DNA of 64,000 nt from Phytopseudomonas seleniipraecipitans (GCF_900102335.1 NZ_FNBM01000003.1:228995-292994); one strand, 5' to 3'. Shown: positions 34,611 through 46,457, counted from the first letter of the stretch. Notes: generated by a model from the letters alone, not told the origin. Numbers and translations are program-made.

Positions 34611-37600
34611 TTATTGCGGGTTGGCGCGGATGCTGGAGAGCAGCGACTTGAGGTTCGCGGCCTTGGGTTTGACCAGCCAGAACTTGCGCAGGTAGTCGTC
34701 CAGGTTTTCCAGCAGATTGCGGCCCCACTCGCTTGCCGTCTCTTCGACGTACTCGGCCAACACGCGCTCCAGGTGGCTGCGGTAAGCCTCCATGGATTCG
34801 TTGTTGATCCGTTGAATTTCTACCAGCTCATGGTTAACCCGGTCGTAGAAGCTGTTGTCCAGGTCGAGCACATAGGCGAAACCACCGGTCATGCCGGAAC
34901 CGAAGTTGTAGCCGGTCTTGCCCAGCACGCAGACGAAACCACCGGTCATGTACTCGCAGCAGTGGTCACCCACGCCTTCCACCACCGAGTGGGCGCCGGA
35001 GTTGCGCACCGCGAAACGCTCGCCCGCAGTGCCGGCAGCGAACAGTTTGCCGCCGGTAGCACCGTACAGGCAGGTGTTGCCGATGATGGCGCTGTCCTGG
35101 GTTTTGAACGGGCTGCCCTTCGGCGGCACGATCACCAGCTTGCCGGCGGTCATGCCCTTGCCGACGTAATCGTTGGCGTCGCCTTCGAGGTACAGGTTCA
35201 GGCCGCCGGCGTTCCACACACCGAAGCTTTGCCCGGCGGTGCCTTTGAAGCGGAAGGTGATCGGCGCCTTGACCATTCCCTGGTTGCCATGCACCCGGGC
35301 GATTTCGCCGGAGACACGGGCACCGATGGAGCGGTCGCAGTTGCAGATATCCAGCGCATAGTCGCCGCCACTGGCACTGTCGATAGCCGATTTGGCCATG
35401 GACAGCATTTCTTCAGCCAGCAAACCCTGGTCGAACGGCGGATTGCGGTCGACCTGGCAGAACTGTGGTTTGTCCGCCGGAATGTGATCGCTGCCGAGCA
35501 GGGGGGTCAGGTCCAGGTTGTTCTGCTTGGCGGTTTCGCCCGGCAGAACTTCCAGCAGATCGGTACGGCCGATCAGCTCGCCCAGGCTGCGTACGCCCAG
35601 CTTGGCCAGCCACTCGCGGGTTTCTTCGGCGACATAGGTGAAGAAATTCACCACCATGTCCACGGTGCCGATGAAGTGATCCTTGCGCAGCTTGTCGTTC
35701 TGCGTGGCTACGCCCGTGGCGCAGTTGTTCAGGTGGCAGATGCGCAGGTATTTACAGCCCAGAGCAACCATCGGCGCGGTACCGAAGCCGAAGCTCTCGG
35801 CGCCAAGGATAGCGGCCTTAACCACATCCAGGCCGGTTTTCAGGCCGCCGTCAGTCTGTACCCGTACTTTGCCGCGCAGGTCGTTGCCGCGCAGGGTCTG
35901 GTGGGTTTCCGCCAGGCCCAGTTCCCACGGCGAACCGGCGTATTTGATCGAGCTCAGCGGTGAAGCTCCGGTGCCGCCGTCATAACCGGAAATGGTGATC
36001 AGGTCCGCATACGCCTTGGCGACACCGGCGGCGATGGTGCCGACACCCGCTTCAGACACCAACTTGACCGACACCAGCGCGCTGGGGTTGACCTGCTTGA
36101 GGTCATAGATCAGCTGCGCCAGGTCTTCGATCGAATAGATGTCGTGGTGCGGCGGCGGCGAAATCAGCGTCACGCCCGGTACCGCATAGCGCAGCTTGGC
36201 GATCAGACCGTTCACCTTGCCACCTGGCAGCTGACCGCCTTCGCCGGGCTTGGCACCCTGGGCCACCTTGATTTGTAGCACTTCGGCATTGACCAGGTAT
36301 TCCGGCGTCACACCAAATCGGCCCGTGGCGATCTGCTTGATCTTCGAGCTCTTGATGGTGCCGTAGCGCGCCGGGTCTTCACCGCCTTCGCCGGAGTTGG
36401 AGCGTGCACCGAGGCGGTTCATCGCCTCGGCCAGGGCTTCGTGAGCCTCTGGCGACAGCGCGCCCAGGGAGATACCGGCAGCATCGAAGCGCTTGAAGAT
36501 CGACTCCAGCGGCTCGACTTCGTCGAGTGCCAGCGGCGAATCGGCAAGCTTGACCTGCAGCAGGTCACGCAGCATCGACACCGGGCGGGTATCCACCAGC
36601 TTGGTGTATTCCTTGAACATCTCGTAGCTGCCCTGCTTCACCGCCGCCTGCAGGGTATTCACCACATCGGGGTTGTAGGCGTGGTACTCGCCGCCATAGA
36701 CGAACTTGAGCAAACCGCCCTGCTGGATGGACTTGCGGTTGTTCCAGGCTTCACCCGCCAGCGCCTTCTGCTCGGCTTCCAGATCCACGAAACGCGCACC
36801 CTTGAGGCGGCTCGGCACGCCACGGAAACACAGGCCGGTCACTTCATCGGCCAGGCCGACGGCTTCGAACAGCTGAGCACCGCGGTAGGAACCGACGGTG
36901 GATATACCCATCTTCGAGAGGATCTTCAGCAGGCCTTTGGAAATGCCCTTGCGGTAGTACTTGAACACTTCGTACAGATCGCCCAGCACTTCGCCGGTGC
37001 GGATCAGATCACCCAGCACTTCGTAGGCCAGGAACGGGTACACCGCCGAAGCGCCGAAACCGATCAGCACCGCATAGTGATGCGGATCGCGGGCGGTGGC
37101 GGTTTCGACCAGGATATTGCAGTCGCAGCGCAGACCGGTCTCGGTCAGGCGATGGTGCACCGCACCGGTAACCAGTGCCGCATGCGCCGGCAGCTTGCCC
37201 GGGGCGATGTGACGGTCGGTCAGAACCAGCAGCACCTTGCCGGAACGCACGGCTTCTTCCGCCTGGTCGGCCATGTTGCGCACGGCTGCTTCCAGGCCGA
37301 TCGACTCGTCGTAGTTGAGGTCGATGATCTGCCGCTCGAAACCCGGGCGTTCCAGGTTCATCAGCGTGCGCCACTTGGCCGGCGAGATCACTGGCGAGCT
37401 GAGGATCACCCGCGAGGCATGCTCCGGCGACTCCTCGAAGATGTTGCGCTCGGCACCGAGGCAGATCTCCAGCGACATAACGATGGCTTCACGCAGCGGG
37501 TCGATCGGCGGGTTGGTGACCTGCGCGAACTGCTGGCGGAAGTAGTCGTACGGCGAGCGCACGCGTTGGCTCAGCACCGCCATCGGCGTGTCATCGCCCA

Positions 37601-39059
37601 TCGAGCCGACCGCTTCCTGGCCCTGCTCGGCGAGCGGGCGCAGCACTTGGTCACGCTCCTCGAAGGTGACCTGGAACATCTTCATGTACTGCTTGAGCTG
37701 ATCCGCGTCATAGAAGGCCGAACCATGGTCGTTATCTTCCATGGTCGCCTGAACGCGCAGCGCACTCTTGCGCAGCCATTGCTTGTAGGGGTGGCGGGAC
37801 TTGAGGCGATTGTCGATGTCGTCAGTAGTCAGCACCTGGCCGGTTTCGGTATCGACCGCGAGGATCTGACCCGGGCCGACACGACCCTTGGCCACCACGT
37901 CCTCGGGCTGGTAATTCCATACGCCGATTTCCGAAGCCAGGGTGATGTAGCCATTGTTGGTGGTGACCCAGCGCGCTGGACGCAAACCGTTGCGGTCGAG
38001 CAGGCACACAGCGTGGCGGCCGTCGGTCAGCACCACGCCGGCCGGGCCATCCCAGGGCTCCATGTGCATAGAGTTATATTCGTAGAACGCCCGCAGGTCG
38101 GCGTCCATGGTCTCGACGTTCTGCCACGCTGGCGGAATGATCATCCGCACGCCACGGAACAGGTCGATACCGCCAGTGACCATCAGCTCAAGCATGTTGT
38201 CCATGCTCGAGGAGTCGGAACCGACACGATTGACCAGCGGACCGAGCTCTTCAAGGGCTGGAATCTGGCCATTCTCGAACTTGGTGCGGCGTGCCTGAGC
38301 CCAGTTACGGTTGCCGGTGATGGTGTTGATCTCGCCATTGTGGGCGAGAAAGCGGAACGGCTGAGCCAGCGGCCATTTCGGCAAGGTGTTGGTGGAGAAG
38401 CGCTGGTGGAACACACAGATCGCGGTCTGCAGGCGCTCGTCACCCAGGTCCGGGTAGAACTGCTGCAGGTCGGCCGGCATCATCAAGCCTTTATAGATGA
38501 TGGTCTTGTGCGAAAAGCTGCAGATGTAATGCTCAGTGTCCGCGGCATTGGCCACCGAGGAGCGGCGGCGAGCACAGAACAGCTTGATGGCGAAGTCCTG
38601 ATCGCTCAGGCCATCGGCGCTGATGAACACCTGTTCGATCTGCGGTAGGCGCTCAAGGGCCAGACGGCCGAGCACGCTGGTGTCGATCGGTACCTTGCGC
38701 CAGCCGACCAGGGTCAGACCAGCGGCTTCGATCTCGCGGTTCATGTTGTCGCGGGCAGCGCTGGCCTTGGTATCGTCCTGATTGAGGAAGACCATGCCCA
38801 CGGCATACTGCTTGGGCAGTTCGACGCCAAAGGTGTCCTGGGCGACAGCGCGCAGGAACAGATCGGGTTTTTGAATCAGCAAACCACAGCCATCACCCGT
38901 CTTGCCGTCGGCATTGATGCCGCCACGGTGGGTCATGCAGGTCAGTGCTTCTATCGCGGTTTGCAACAGGTGATGGCTCGCCTCCCCCTGCATGTGCGCG
39001 ATCAGGCCGAAGCCGCAGTTATCCTTGAACTCATCAGGATGGTACAGACCTGCTTTCAT
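34611..39059 (-). CDS. gltB: Glutamate synthase [NADPH] large subunit
   Basis: A 1482-residue enzyme with an N-terminal glutamine amidotransferase domain (mature N-terminal nucleophile Cys15 in DNCGFG after a short propeptide), a central domain, an FMN-binding synthase domain with the 3Fe-4S cluster region ([13 protein letters not shown]), and a C-terminal beta-helix domain with G-rich repeats ([16 protein letters not shown]). Length equals the usual pseudomonad GltB. First gene of gltBD; a candidate promoter is at 39166-39193. Confidence 0.98.
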   Translation of the reverse strand: MKAGLYHPDEFKDNCGFGLIAHMQGEASHHLLQTAIEALTCMTHRGGINADGKTGDGCGLLIQKPDLFLRAVAQDTFGVELPKQYAVGMVFLNQDDTKASAARDNMNREIEAAGLTLVGWRKVPIDTSVLGRLALERLPQIEQVFISADGLSDQDFAIKLFCARRRSSVANAADTEHYICSFSHKTIIYKGLMMPADLQQFYPDLGDERLQTAICVFHQRFSTNTLPKWPLAQPFRFLAHNGEINTITGNRNWAQARRTKFENGQIPALEELGPLVNRVGSDSSSMDNMLELMVTGGIDLFRGVRMIIPPAWQNVETMDADLRAFYEYNSMHMEPWDGPAGVVLTDGRHAVCLLDRNGLRPARWVTTNNGYITLASEIGVWNYQPEDVVAKGRVGPGQILAVDTETGQVLTTDDIDNRLKSRHPYKQWLRKSALRVQATMEDNDHGSAFYDADQLKQYMKMFQVTFEERDQVLRPLAEQGQEAVGSMGDDTPMAVLSQRVRSPYDYFRQQFAQVTNPPIDPLREAIVMSLEICLGAERNIFEESPEHASRVILSSPVISPAKWRTLMNLERPGFERQIIDLNYDESIGLEAAVRNMADQAEEAVRSGKVLLVLTDRHIAPGKLPAHAALVTGAVHHRLTETGLRCDCNILVETATARDPHHYAVLIGFGASAVYPFLAYEVLGDLIRTGEVLGDLYEVFKYYRKGISKGLLKILSKMGISTVGSYRGAQLFEAVGLADEVTGLCFRGVPSRLKGARFVDLEAEQKALAGEAWNNRKSIQQGGLLKFVYGGEYHAYNPDVVNTLQAAVKQGSYEMFKEYTKLVDTRPVSMLRDLLQVKLADSPLALDEVEPLESIFKRFDAAGISLGALSPEAHEALAEAMNRLGARSNSGEGGEDPARYGTIKSSKIKQIATGRFGVTPEYLVNAEVLQIKVAQGAKPGEGGQLPGGKVNGLIAKLRYAVPGVTLISPPPHHDIYSIEDLAQLIYDLKQVNPSALVSVKLVSEAGVGTIAAGVAKAYADLITISGYDGGTGASPLSSIKYAGSPWELGLAETHQTLRGNDLRGKVRVQTDGGLKTGLDVVKAAILGAESFGFGTAPMVALGCKYLRICHLNNCATGVATQNDKLRKDHFIGTVDMVVNFFTYVAEETREWLAKLGVRSLGELIGRTDLLEVLPGETAKQNNLDLTPLLGSDHIPADKPQFCQVDRNPPFDQGLLAEEMLSMAKSAIDSASGGDYALDICNCDRSIGARVSGEIARVHGNQGMVKAPITFRFKGTAGQSFGVWNAGGLNLYLEGDANDYVGKGMTAGKLVIVPPKGSPFKTQDSAIIGNTCLYGATGGKLFAAGTAGERFAVRNSGAHSVVEGVGDHCCEYMTGGFVCVLGKTGYNFGSGMTGGFAYVLDLDNSFYDRVNHELVEIQRINNESMEAYRSHLERVLAEYVEETASEWGRNLLENLDDYLRKFWLVKPKAANLKSLLSSIRANPQ

Positions 39060-39165
39060 AGGGAACTCTCACCAGACTGCCTTACTCGGCATTTTTCTTT
39101 CTAATTCAATCAATTACCCTGCGCGCAGGTCGATGCGCCCGGCTTTGCGCAGGCAAACGGAGGTC

Positions 39166-39193
39166 ATTGTACATAGCGAGATAAGCGTCACAA
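39166..39193 (-). promoter_or_regulatory. Candidate gltB promoter with overlapping inverted repeat
   Basis: On the minus strand TTGTGA and TACAAT are separated by 16 bases, a fair sigma-70 pair about 105 bases before the gltB ATG. The -35 overlaps an inverted repeat GTCACA-N8-TGTGAC (39187-39206), which may be a regulator's site. Confidence 0.42.
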
Positions 39194-39239
39194 AGAACAA
39201 TGTGACGAAAAACAGGAATAAAATGTCGCAAAAATGAAA

Positions 39240-39273
39240 GAGCCCATTGCGTCAGTTTGTACGCAACGGGCTC
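39240..39273 (-). terminator. Rho-independent terminator of the damX-like gene
   Basis: A 13-bp stem with one mismatch (GAGCCCATTGCGT / ACGCAACGGGCTC) and an 8-base loop lies 8 bases past the stop; on the minus strand it is followed by TTTCATTTTTG. Confidence 0.8.
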
Positions 39274-39280
39274 GTTTCGA

Positions 39281-40864
39281 TCAGTTCGCCATTTCCTGAG
39301 TAACACTGGCGAAGGTCTTCGGCCAGGGCTTACCGGCCTGAACCTTGGCGGGCAAGGTCTTCACGGCTGCCTGGGCGGCGTCGCGGCTGGCAAAGCTACC
39401 ATAAGTGATGACGAAAAGTGGCTTGCCCTGGTGCATCTTCTTGAAATACCGATACTGCGCGCCGTTCTGACTGACGAAGGAGCGTGCAGCGCTTTCGGTA
39501 CTGGTGCCGAGCACCTGCAGGGTGTAGTGGCTCTTGGTTTGCGTGGCGTACCAGCCATTGGCCTGAGCTGGGCCCGCAGGCGCCGGCCTCGCGGCGGGCG
39601 CGGGGGCAGCGGCCGGCTTGGGCTGCTCCACCGGTTTGGGTTGCTGGGCGACAGGCTGCGGCGGCTGAGGGGCCGGGGCAGGCGTAGTAGGCGCTGGGGT
39701 TGGCGCAGGCTGCGAGGCTGTCGGTGGAACAGTCACCGGGGTGCTCGCGACAGGCTCTGGCAATTCGACATTGGCCTCACCGTCGGTCTCACCCGCCGCC
39801 TGAGCCAGTGGCTGGCGAATGACCGGCTGCGACTGCCCCACGAGCGGCAATGGCAACGGCTGGTTGCTCCCGGCGAATTCGATGGCAGGCCGGCCGTCAG
39901 CACCCACTTCGGCTTCAGGCTGCGGCTGTGCAGGCGTGCCCGCCTGTTGTTGTGGCCGCTCATTGGCACCCAGCGGCAGCTGCGCCTGAGGCGCTGGGGC
40001 TTCCGGAGAATCCGAACGCCCTTGCATCAGCAGGGCCGCCGCCACACCGACGCCAATCACCGCCAATGCCAGCAAGTGTTTTTTCGGCAGACTGAAAGAG
40101 AAGCCGCCGCCCTTCGCCGCGCCTCGGCGAGACGCCATGGCGTCGATCAGCACATCGCGCGCTACCCGGTTGATTTCGCCCGGCCAACCGCCGGAGCGGT
40201 CATGAATCAGCTCGACTTGTTCGTCGGACAATAATTCGATGCCCTGCGCAGCACCCTCCAAGCGCAGCGCCAGGTATTCACGGGTCTCGTCCTCTGCATA
40301 AGGCTGGAGCTCGATGACATGGAACACTTCATCGGCACCGGCCAGCGCATCCAAACGCGGGATGACATCAGAATCGGCAAACAGAAAGACATGAGGACGA
40401 CCATCAGCGTTGCCTTGCGCCAACACCAGCAGCGCTTCTAGCGCAGCTTCGCTGAGCTCCTCGGCATCATCGATCAGCAAATAGACTTCCTGCCCGGTCA
40501 AGGCAAGCTGACCAACCTGAGCGAGCAGCGCCGCGCGATCCGTCTGCTGGGTGTTCAGGCCTTGGGCGATGTGTCGCATCAACGTTGCCGGATCGGCTGC
40601 GCCTTGCGCGGAAACCACGACGTTGTGAACAGCCTGCTTGTTGGTGCTGGCGACCAGTGCCTGGCGCAACAGGGTCTTGCCACTGCCTTCCGGCCCGGTA
40701 ACAACCAACACCAACTGACTGTAGCGTGCCAGATGATGAAGCTGCCCCAGCACCGGCTTGCGCTGCGCCGGGAAGAACTTGAAGCCTGGCACCCGCGCCG
40801 CGAAGGGATCATGGGTGAACTGATAGTGGTCGAGAAACGCTTCGTCGGCGTGCAAACTGGTCAT
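39281..40864 (-). CDS. DamX-like AAA ATPase / SPOR-domain cell division protein
   Basis: A 527-residue protein in three parts. The N-terminal ~265 residues are an AAA+ (ExeA-like) ATPase with Walker A GPEGSGKT and LLIDDAEEL; a single TM helix (LLALAVIGVGVAAALL, ~275) follows; then a Pro/Ala/Gln-rich linker and a C-terminal SPOR domain that binds denuded septal glycan. This equals the gene found between aroB and gltB in other pseudomonads. The ATG at 40864 (MTSLHADEAF) is the family start. Last gene of the pilM-Q/aroKB/damX block. Confidence 0.9.
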   Translation of the reverse strand: MTSLHADEAFLDHYQFTHDPFAARVPGFKFFPAQRKPVLGQLHHLARYSQLVLVVTGPEGSGKTLLRQALVASTNKQAVHNVVVSAQGAADPATLMRHIAQGLNTQQTDRAALLAQVGQLALTGQEVYLLIDDAEELSEAALEALLVLAQGNADGRPHVFLFADSDVIPRLDALAGADEVFHVIELQPYAEDETREYLALRLEGAAQGIELLSDEQVELIHDRSGGWPGEINRVARDVLIDAMASRRGAAKGGGFSFSLPKKHLLALAVIGVGVAAALLMQGRSDSPEAPAPQAQLPLGANERPQQQAGTPAQPQPEAEVGADGRPAIEFAGSNQPLPLPLVGQSQPVIRQPLAQAAGETDGEANVELPEPVASTPVTVPPTASQPAPTPAPTTPAPAPQPPQPVAQQPKPVEQPKPAAAPAPAARPAPAGPAQANGWYATQTKSHYTLQVLGTSTESAARSFVSQNGAQYRYFKKMHQGKPLFVITYGSFASRDAAQAAVKTLPAKVQAGKPWPKTFASVTQEMAN

Positions 40865-40871
40865 TGAATAC

Positions 40872-41978
40872 TCACTGATTGTTAAGCCGAGCCACCAACG
40901 CCGGGTAATCGGCAGCCAGGGTGGCATTCAAGATGTCTCGCGGGTAATCACTGGTCACTACCGCCTCGCCCAACGAGCGCAACAGCACCAGGCGCAACTG
41001 GCCATCCAGCACCTTCTTGTCGACCGCCATATGCTCGAGAAAATCCGCGGGGGTCATTTCCTGCGGCGGCACGACAGGCAAGCCTGCCGCCAGGAACAGG
41101 CGAACACCACGGTCACGCTCATCCGCGGTTATCCAGCCCAGACGGTGAGACATCTCCAGCGCCATCGCCGTTCCGGCGGCCACCGCTTCACCATGTAACC
41201 AGACGCCATAACCCATGTGGGTCTCAATGGCGTGACCAAAGGTATGCCCCAAGTTCAACGTGGCACGTACACCGGTTTCGCGCTCGTCGGCACCGACAAC
41301 GCGGGCCTTGGCAGCGCAGGATCGCTCGATCGCCTCGGTAAGCGCAGCCTGATCCAGGCCGCGCAACGCTGCCACGTGCTCTTCGAGCCAGCCTAGAAAC
41401 GGCTCGTCGCAGATCAAGCCGTACTTGATCACCTCAGCCAACCCAGCCGATAGCTCGCGCTGCGGCAAGGTCTCCAGGCTGCGCGTGTCGATCAGTACAG
41501 CCTGGGGCTGATAGAACGCCCCCACCATGTTCTTGCCCAGCGGGTGGTTGATACCGGTCTTGCCACCCACCGAGGAGTCGACCTGGGAGAGCAGCGTGGT
41601 AGGAATCTGAATGAAATTCACACCGCGCTGGTAACAGGCCGCTGCGAAACCCGCCATGTCACCGATTACGCCACCGCCAAGGGCGATAACCGTGGTCCGA
41701 CGATCATGACGAGCCCCAAGCAGACCATCAAAGATGGTTTGCAGGGTCTGCCAATTCTTGAAGGCCTCGCCATCGGGCAGCACGATCGAAGTGACCCGGT
41801 AATCGGCCAGGGTCGCTTGCAGTTCAGCCAGATACAGCGGCGCAATGGTCTCATTCGTGACGATCGCGACTTGCTGCCCCACGATATGCGCTGCCAGCAG
41901 ATCAACACGGCTCAGCAGGTCTGCGCCTATATAGATGGGGTAGCTGCGCTCAGCGAGATCGACATGGAGTGTTTGCAT
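40872..41978 (-). CDS. aroB: 3-dehydroquinate synthase
   Basis: A 368-residue shikimate pathway enzyme that converts DAHP to 3-dehydroquinate with NAD and zinc. [13 protein letters not shown] binds NAD; the metal ligands are in E(V)[18 protein letters not shown] and LHGEAVAAG. It lies 51 bp downstream of aroK in the same operon; the shared pathway feeds the aromatic amino acids that the pigment pathway uses. Confidence 0.97.
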   Translation of the reverse strand: MQTLHVDLAERSYPIYIGADLLSRVDLLAAHIVGQQVAIVTNETIAPLYLAELQATLADYRVTSIVLPDGEAFKNWQTLQTIFDGLLGARHDRRTTVIALGGGVIGDMAGFAAACYQRGVNFIQIPTTLLSQVDSSVGGKTGINHPLGKNMVGAFYQPQAVLIDTRSLETLPQRELSAGLAEVIKYGLICDEPFLGWLEEHVAALRGLDQAALTEAIERSCAAKARVVGADERETGVRATLNLGHTFGHAIETHMGYGVWLHGEAVAAGTAMALEMSHRLGWITADERDRGVRLFLAAGLPVVPPQEMTPADFLEHMAVDKKVLDGQLRLVLLRSLGEAVVTSDYPRDILNATLAADYPALVARLNNQ

Positions 41979-42029
41979 AGAGCCCCCGATTGAAATAGGG
42001 CGCTAGGATACCGCAGTTCGGCCCAGTCA

Positions 42030-42548
42030 TTAACGGGGCGCCAGCGCTTCCAGCCGCTCGAGGATTTCCTGAACCACCATACGCGGCGGACGTTCATCGG
42101 TTTCGATGATGACGTCGGCAATCTCTCGGTAAAGCGGGTCGCGGATGGCCAGCAGATCGGCCAATACCTGCCCCGGATTGGCGGTGCGCAGCAAGGGTCG
42201 ATTGCGATCACGTGCCGTGCGGTCAATCTGCTGTTCCACTGAAGCATGCAGATATACCACTCGCCCGCCAGCACGTAACGCCTGGCGATTTTGTGGTCGC
42301 ATGACCGCCCCGCCGCCGGTAGCCAGCACCAGACCATCGGCATCACACAGCGAACAGATCACCGCTTGCTCACGCTCGCGAAAACCCTGCTCGCCTTCGA
42401 CGTCGAAAATCCAAGGAATATCTGCGCCGGTCCGCTGCTCGATCTCCTTGTCGGAGTCTTTGAATGGCAACCGCAACTCTTTGGCAAGGAGACGCCCGAT
42501 GGTGCTTTTTCCAGCGCCCATCGGGCCAACAAGGATCAGATTACGCAC
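42030..42548 (-). CDS. aroK: Shikimate kinase
   Basis: A 172-residue P-loop kinase with Walker [10 protein letters not shown] (residues 8-16), DxD in KDSDKEIE, and GGGAV in the shikimate-binding region. It phosphorylates shikimate at O3. It directly follows pilQ (3-bp gap), so it can be read through from the pil operon. Confidence 0.97.
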   Translation of the reverse strand: MRNLILVGPMGAGKSTIGRLLAKELRLPFKDSDKEIEQRTGADIPWIFDVEGEQGFREREQAVICSLCDADGLVLATGGGAVMRPQNRQALRAGGRVVYLHASVEQQIDRTARDRNRPLLRTANPGQVLADLLAIRDPLYREIADVIIETDERPPRMVVQEILERLEALAPR

Positions 42549-42551
42549 TAA

Positions 42552-44696
42552 TTACCGACTCACGGCCACCGCTTGACTGTTCATGATGCGCGGCGTGATG
42601 AAAATCAGCAACTCGGTCTTGTTGTCGGTGACCATGTCGCGGCGGAACAGCCTTCCCAAATAAGGGACATCCCCGAGAAACGGAACCTTCGATACCGCTT
42701 TACTCTGCGCATTCTCGAATACACCGCCGATCACAATTGTCTCGCCATCAGCTACGAGAACCTTGGCGTTGACTTCGTTCTTGTTGATCGGCGGCGCCCC
42801 ACCAGCGATCGCGCGCTCATAGTCAGCCGAGTCCTTGGTGACTTTGACTTCCATGATGATGCGATTGTCGGGCGTAATCTGCGGAGTCACTTCCAGCGAC
42901 AGAGCGGCTTCCTTGAACGACGTGGAGGTCGCACCGCTGGAGCTGGCTTCCTGATAAGGAATTTCCTGGCCGCGCAGAATCTTCGCGGTTTCCTTGTCAG
43001 AGGTGACGACCTTTGGCTGGGAAACGATTTCGCCGTTGCCGGAGCTTTCCATGGCAGAGAGCTGCAGATCCAGAACCACGTTATTGGTCAGGAAGCCAAT
43101 ACCGATACCCGAAGTGCTGTTGGCTAGCCCCATATCAACGAACGGAACGGGCGCCGTACCTTCCTCGGCTTCGAAGTTGCCAACAGTGCTGGAGCCTGGA
43201 AGGAATGCCTGGCCGTCTTCGAACGTGGTGGCACCGTCCTTGCCATATACGCTCCAGTTACCACCGACACCTGCACCACCCCAGCGCACGCCGAGGGATT
43301 TGCCGTAGTTAACGTTGGCTTCCACGATCCGCGCCTCGATCATCACCTGGCGCACTGCCACGTCCAGCTGAGCCACAATGCGGCGCAGCTCGTCCAGGCG
43401 CTCCTGAGTCTGGTAGGCAATGATGCTGTTGGTGCGCTCATCGACAGTGATGGAGCCGCGCTCATCGACGGCACCATCAGCGCTGGTCACCGACTGGAAC
43501 AGCTTGGCCATGTCGGCCGCCTTGGCGTAGTTGACCTGAATCAGCTCGCGGCGCAGCGGAGCCAGCTCGGCGATCTGCTTCTGCGACTCAAGCTCCTGCC
43601 GCTCGCGAGCAGCAATTTCCTCAGCCGGAGCAACCAGCAGTACGTTGCCGATCTGACGCTTGTCGAGACCCTTGGTTTTTAACACCAGATCCAGTGCCTG
43701 ATCCCACGGCACGTTCTGCAGGCGCAAGGTGATGTTGCCGGCAACCGTGTCACTGGCGACTAGGTTGAGGTCGGTGAAATCGGCGATCAACTGCAGCACC
43801 GAACGCACGTCGATGTCCTGGAAGTTCAGCGACAGCTTCTCGCCCGTGTAGGCAAAGCGCTCGGCCTGACGCTTCTCGGCATCTTCAGGAGTCAGCGGCT
43901 TGACGCTCAGGGTCAGCTTGTTTTCGGTCTGGTAGGCCAGGTAATCAAACGCGCCAACAGGCTCGATGACAATGCTGGCGTCATCGCCCGTGCCGCTGGC
44001 GCTGACGAACTGCACCGGCGTGGCGAAGTCCTTCACATCCAGACGCACGCGCAGCGCTTCTGGCAATTGCGTACGGTTGAAATTCAGGATGATCTTGCCA
44101 CCACGCTCCTGAATATCAGGGCTTACCGAGGCGTCGGAAAGGTCGATGACAATGTTGCCTTCGCCCTGCGTGCCGCGCTGGAAGTCGATATTGCTGATCG
44201 CCTTGTTCACCGCACCGAATACCTTGGGTGCTGCCGGCGCAGCAACAGGCGTCGCCGCTGCTGGGGCCGGGGCCGGGCGTGCCGCAGCGGTGCTGGCAGG
44301 GGCTGCGCTCATGGCGACGCCCGTACCAACCTGCACGAACAGGTTATTGCCTTCGGTGCGCGTGTTGTACGGCGCCAGGTTGGTCAGGTTGATGATCAGG
44401 CGGGTACGGTCCTTGGCCTCGACCACGGTAACGCTACGGGCGTTGCCCATTCCCAGCTCACGGTTCTTGACGCCCAGCTTGTTGGAAACGCCCGGCATAT
44501 CCAGCGCAATACGTGCTGGCTGCTCGATGGTGTAACCACGCGGCGCGGTAACAGGCTCGTCAAAAGACAGTTTCAGCTCGACACGGTCACCCGGCAGCGC
44601 AGCGACATCCAGCGCCTGCAGGTTGGCCGCCAGGGCTGCGGGAGAGAGCAGAATGGCCAGCAGCGAAACGCTGAGGCGTGAAAAAGAGCTGTTCAT
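42552..44696 (-). CDS. pilQ: Type IV pilus secretin PilQ
   Basis: A 714-residue outer-membrane secretin with signal peptide (to LAAN), two AMIN domains, N-domains (LSLNFQDIDVRSVL...) and a C-terminal secretin channel (VPFLGDVPYLGRLFR, IFITPRIM). The frame is open 13 codons upstream, but the ATG at 44696 (MNSSFSRLS) gives the pseudomonad length and start. Last of the pilMNOPQ run. Confidence 0.97.
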   Translation of the reverse strand: MNSSFSRLSVSLLAILLSPAALAANLQALDVAALPGDRVELKLSFDEPVTAPRGYTIEQPARIALDMPGVSNKLGVKNRELGMGNARSVTVVEAKDRTRLIINLTNLAPYNTRTEGNNLFVQVGTGVAMSAAPASTAAARPAPAPAAATPVAAPAAPKVFGAVNKAISNIDFQRGTQGEGNIVIDLSDASVSPDIQERGGKIILNFNRTQLPEALRVRLDVKDFATPVQFVSASGTGDDASIVIEPVGAFDYLAYQTENKLTLSVKPLTPEDAEKRQAERFAYTGEKLSLNFQDIDVRSVLQLIADFTDLNLVASDTVAGNITLRLQNVPWDQALDLVLKTKGLDKRQIGNVLLVAPAEEIAARERQELESQKQIAELAPLRRELIQVNYAKAADMAKLFQSVTSADGAVDERGSITVDERTNSIIAYQTQERLDELRRIVAQLDVAVRQVMIEARIVEANVNYGKSLGVRWGGAGVGGNWSVYGKDGATTFEDGQAFLPGSSTVGNFEAEEGTAPVPFVDMGLANSTSGIGIGFLTNNVVLDLQLSAMESSGNGEIVSQPKVVTSDKETAKILRGQEIPYQEASSSGATSTSFKEAALSLEVTPQITPDNRIIMEVKVTKDSADYERAIAGGAPPINKNEVNAKVLVADGETIVIGGVFENAQSKAVSKVPFLGDVPYLGRLFRRDMVTDNKTELLIFITPRIMNSQAVAVSR

Positions 44697-44750
44697 GCTT
44701 GGATTCCGTTTGGCAGACCGGTTATTTCTATTCATGGCTCACCTCGCTCC

Positions 44751-45269
44751 TCAGGAGCGCTCCTTCAGAGTGAGGGTACGGGGGCGCTCGAGCCAGCCAC
44801 CATCACCGTCAGGGACGATTTCGACTACGTCGATTTTTGCACTGTCGATAGCGACGATCCGGCCCTCATTGCGTCCCAGGTAATCCCCAACCTTGACGCG
44901 ATGAACACCACCGGCACCGCTAACCAACGCGAACGAGCCATTGTCATTGGCCAGCGTGCCGACCATTTCAAAGAGTTCGATATTGAAGCCTTCGAGGAAC
45001 TGCTTGACCCGATTTTCATCCGGTTTGATTTGCTTGTCCCCCTTCACCCGATTCACCAGGTCGACCTTGACGGGCGGCTGGAACGGACTGCGCAGGGCGG
45101 CGGCGCTGTAGGTAAAGCTCTCGTAAGGTTCGGGCTGAGGCAGCGGTTCGATCTGGCCTTTCGGACGCGCACGCACCTCATCCATATACGCTTGCAGATC
45201 GCTGAAATCACCGCCACCGCAACCGCTCAGGCTAAGAAACACCAGACTCGACAGGAAGACGCGCTTCAT
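44751..45269 (-). CDS. pilP: Type IV pilus assembly lipoprotein PilP
   Basis: A 172-residue inner-membrane lipoprotein, lipobox LSGC with Cys17, a disordered segment and a C-terminal beta domain with VKVGDYLGRNEGRI. It links the PilMNO complex to PilQ. It overlaps pilO by 4 bp. Confidence 0.97.
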   Translation of the reverse strand: MKRVFLSSLVFLSLSGCGGGDFSDLQAYMDEVRARPKGQIEPLPQPEPYESFTYSAAALRSPFQPPVKVDLVNRVKGDKQIKPDENRVKQFLEGFNIELFEMVGTLANDNGSFALVSGAGGVHRVKVGDYLGRNEGRIVAIDSAKIDVVEIVPDGDGGWLERPRTLTLKERS

Positions 45270-45889
45270 GGCTGAGCTCCCTTGTCATTGTAACGATAGG
45301 TCTTGGCCAGAATGCTCATACGCAGTTTGGATGTGCTGTCCTGAGAGGCTGGGACGAGTTCAAAGTCATGCAACGTGACGATGCGCGGCTGGCTGGCCAC
45401 CCCACTGACGAACGTCGCCAGATCGTGGTAACCACCGACGACCTGAATTTGGATCGGCAATTCGATATAAAACTGCTGGGTAACTTCCGGCAGCAGCTTG
45501 ATTTCCTCGAACTCGAGGCCGCTGTCCAGGCCAATGCGCGTGATGTCTTCGAGCAGGCCAGGCACCTCGGTATCGCTCGGCAGCTGCTTGAGCAGTGCAC
45601 CGAAGGAAACCTCGGCTTCTTTCATCTGATCGCGATAGGCCTCGAGGTTGGCAGCCTGAAACGCCTTGGAGGAAAACTGCTGTTTGAGATTCTCTTCCTC
45701 CATCCGCTGTTGATCGAGGTTCGCCTGCAGATCCTTGAGGTGGAAGTTGTAGCCCAGCGCCAGCACCAGTACCACGGCAAGAATGCCAGCGATAACCTTC
45801 ACTGCTGCCGGCCAGGATCCAATGTTGTTCAGATCAAGGTCGTTGATATCGACCTTGCGCAGGCCTGCGAGGGATTCGCTGAAACTCAT
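45266..45889 (-). CDS. pilO: Type IV pilus assembly protein PilO
   Basis: A 207-residue protein with one TM helix (AGILAVVLVLALGYNF, ~33-48), a coiled coil (QANLDQQRMEEENLKQQF) and a periplasmic ferredoxin-like domain. It forms a heterodimer with PilN. Overlaps pilN and pilP by 4 bp each. Confidence 0.97.
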   Translation of the reverse strand: MSFSESLAGLRKVDINDLDLNNIGSWPAAVKVIAGILAVVLVLALGYNFHLKDLQANLDQQRMEEENLKQQFSSKAFQAANLEAYRDQMKEAEVSFGALLKQLPSDTEVPGLLEDITRIGLDSGLEFEEIKLLPEVTQQFYIELPIQIQVVGGYHDLATFVSGVASQPRIVTLHDFELVPASQDSTSKLRMSILAKTYRYNDKGAQP

Positions 45890-46457
45890 GGCTTCACCTC
45901 CGCTTCTGCCTTGACCGGTTGCGACTGCTGCACGGTCAGCTGAAAGGTATTGGCCTGCTCAAGCGCCCCGGCGGTGACGGCCTTGACTTCGGTCAGGTTG
46001 GGAGCTGTCAGCCACTCGGAGGCGTCCATGTCGCGCATCAGTTTGGAAACGCGACTGTTCGACTCGGCCGCGCCGACGATCGCAATACTCTTGCCCGTCA
46101 TTTTCACCCCGGTGAAATACACGCCATCGGGCAGGGTTCGCACCATCTGGTCGAAAACCCGACCGATGATCGGGCGATTGCCCTGCAGGTCCTGAATGAT
46201 CTTCATCCGCTCGAGCAACTGCTGACGACGTGTGCGCAGCTCGCTGATCTCGGCGATACGGGTATCCAGCACGGCAATTTCCTTGCGCACGAAATCGTTG
46301 CGCGCCTGCTGGTTCTCGATCTCGCCACTGAGGTACTGGTCACCCAAAAATATCAACGCCGCTGCGGCGACCAGAAGGCCACCCAGAGACACCAGAAAGC
46401 GCTGCTTGCGTTCTTCGCGCAGCTGCTCGCGCCAGGGAAGGAGGTTAATCCGTGCCA

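Noticed and set aside
36441..38648. 735-codon open frame on the plus strand
   Set aside because: It lies completely antisense to gltB, has no recognisable domain and is a typical shadow of GC-rich coding sequence.
39187..39206. Vfr/CRP site upstream of gltB
   Set aside because: The half-sites are GTCACA...TGTGAC, the reverse of the TGTGA...TCACA order needed.
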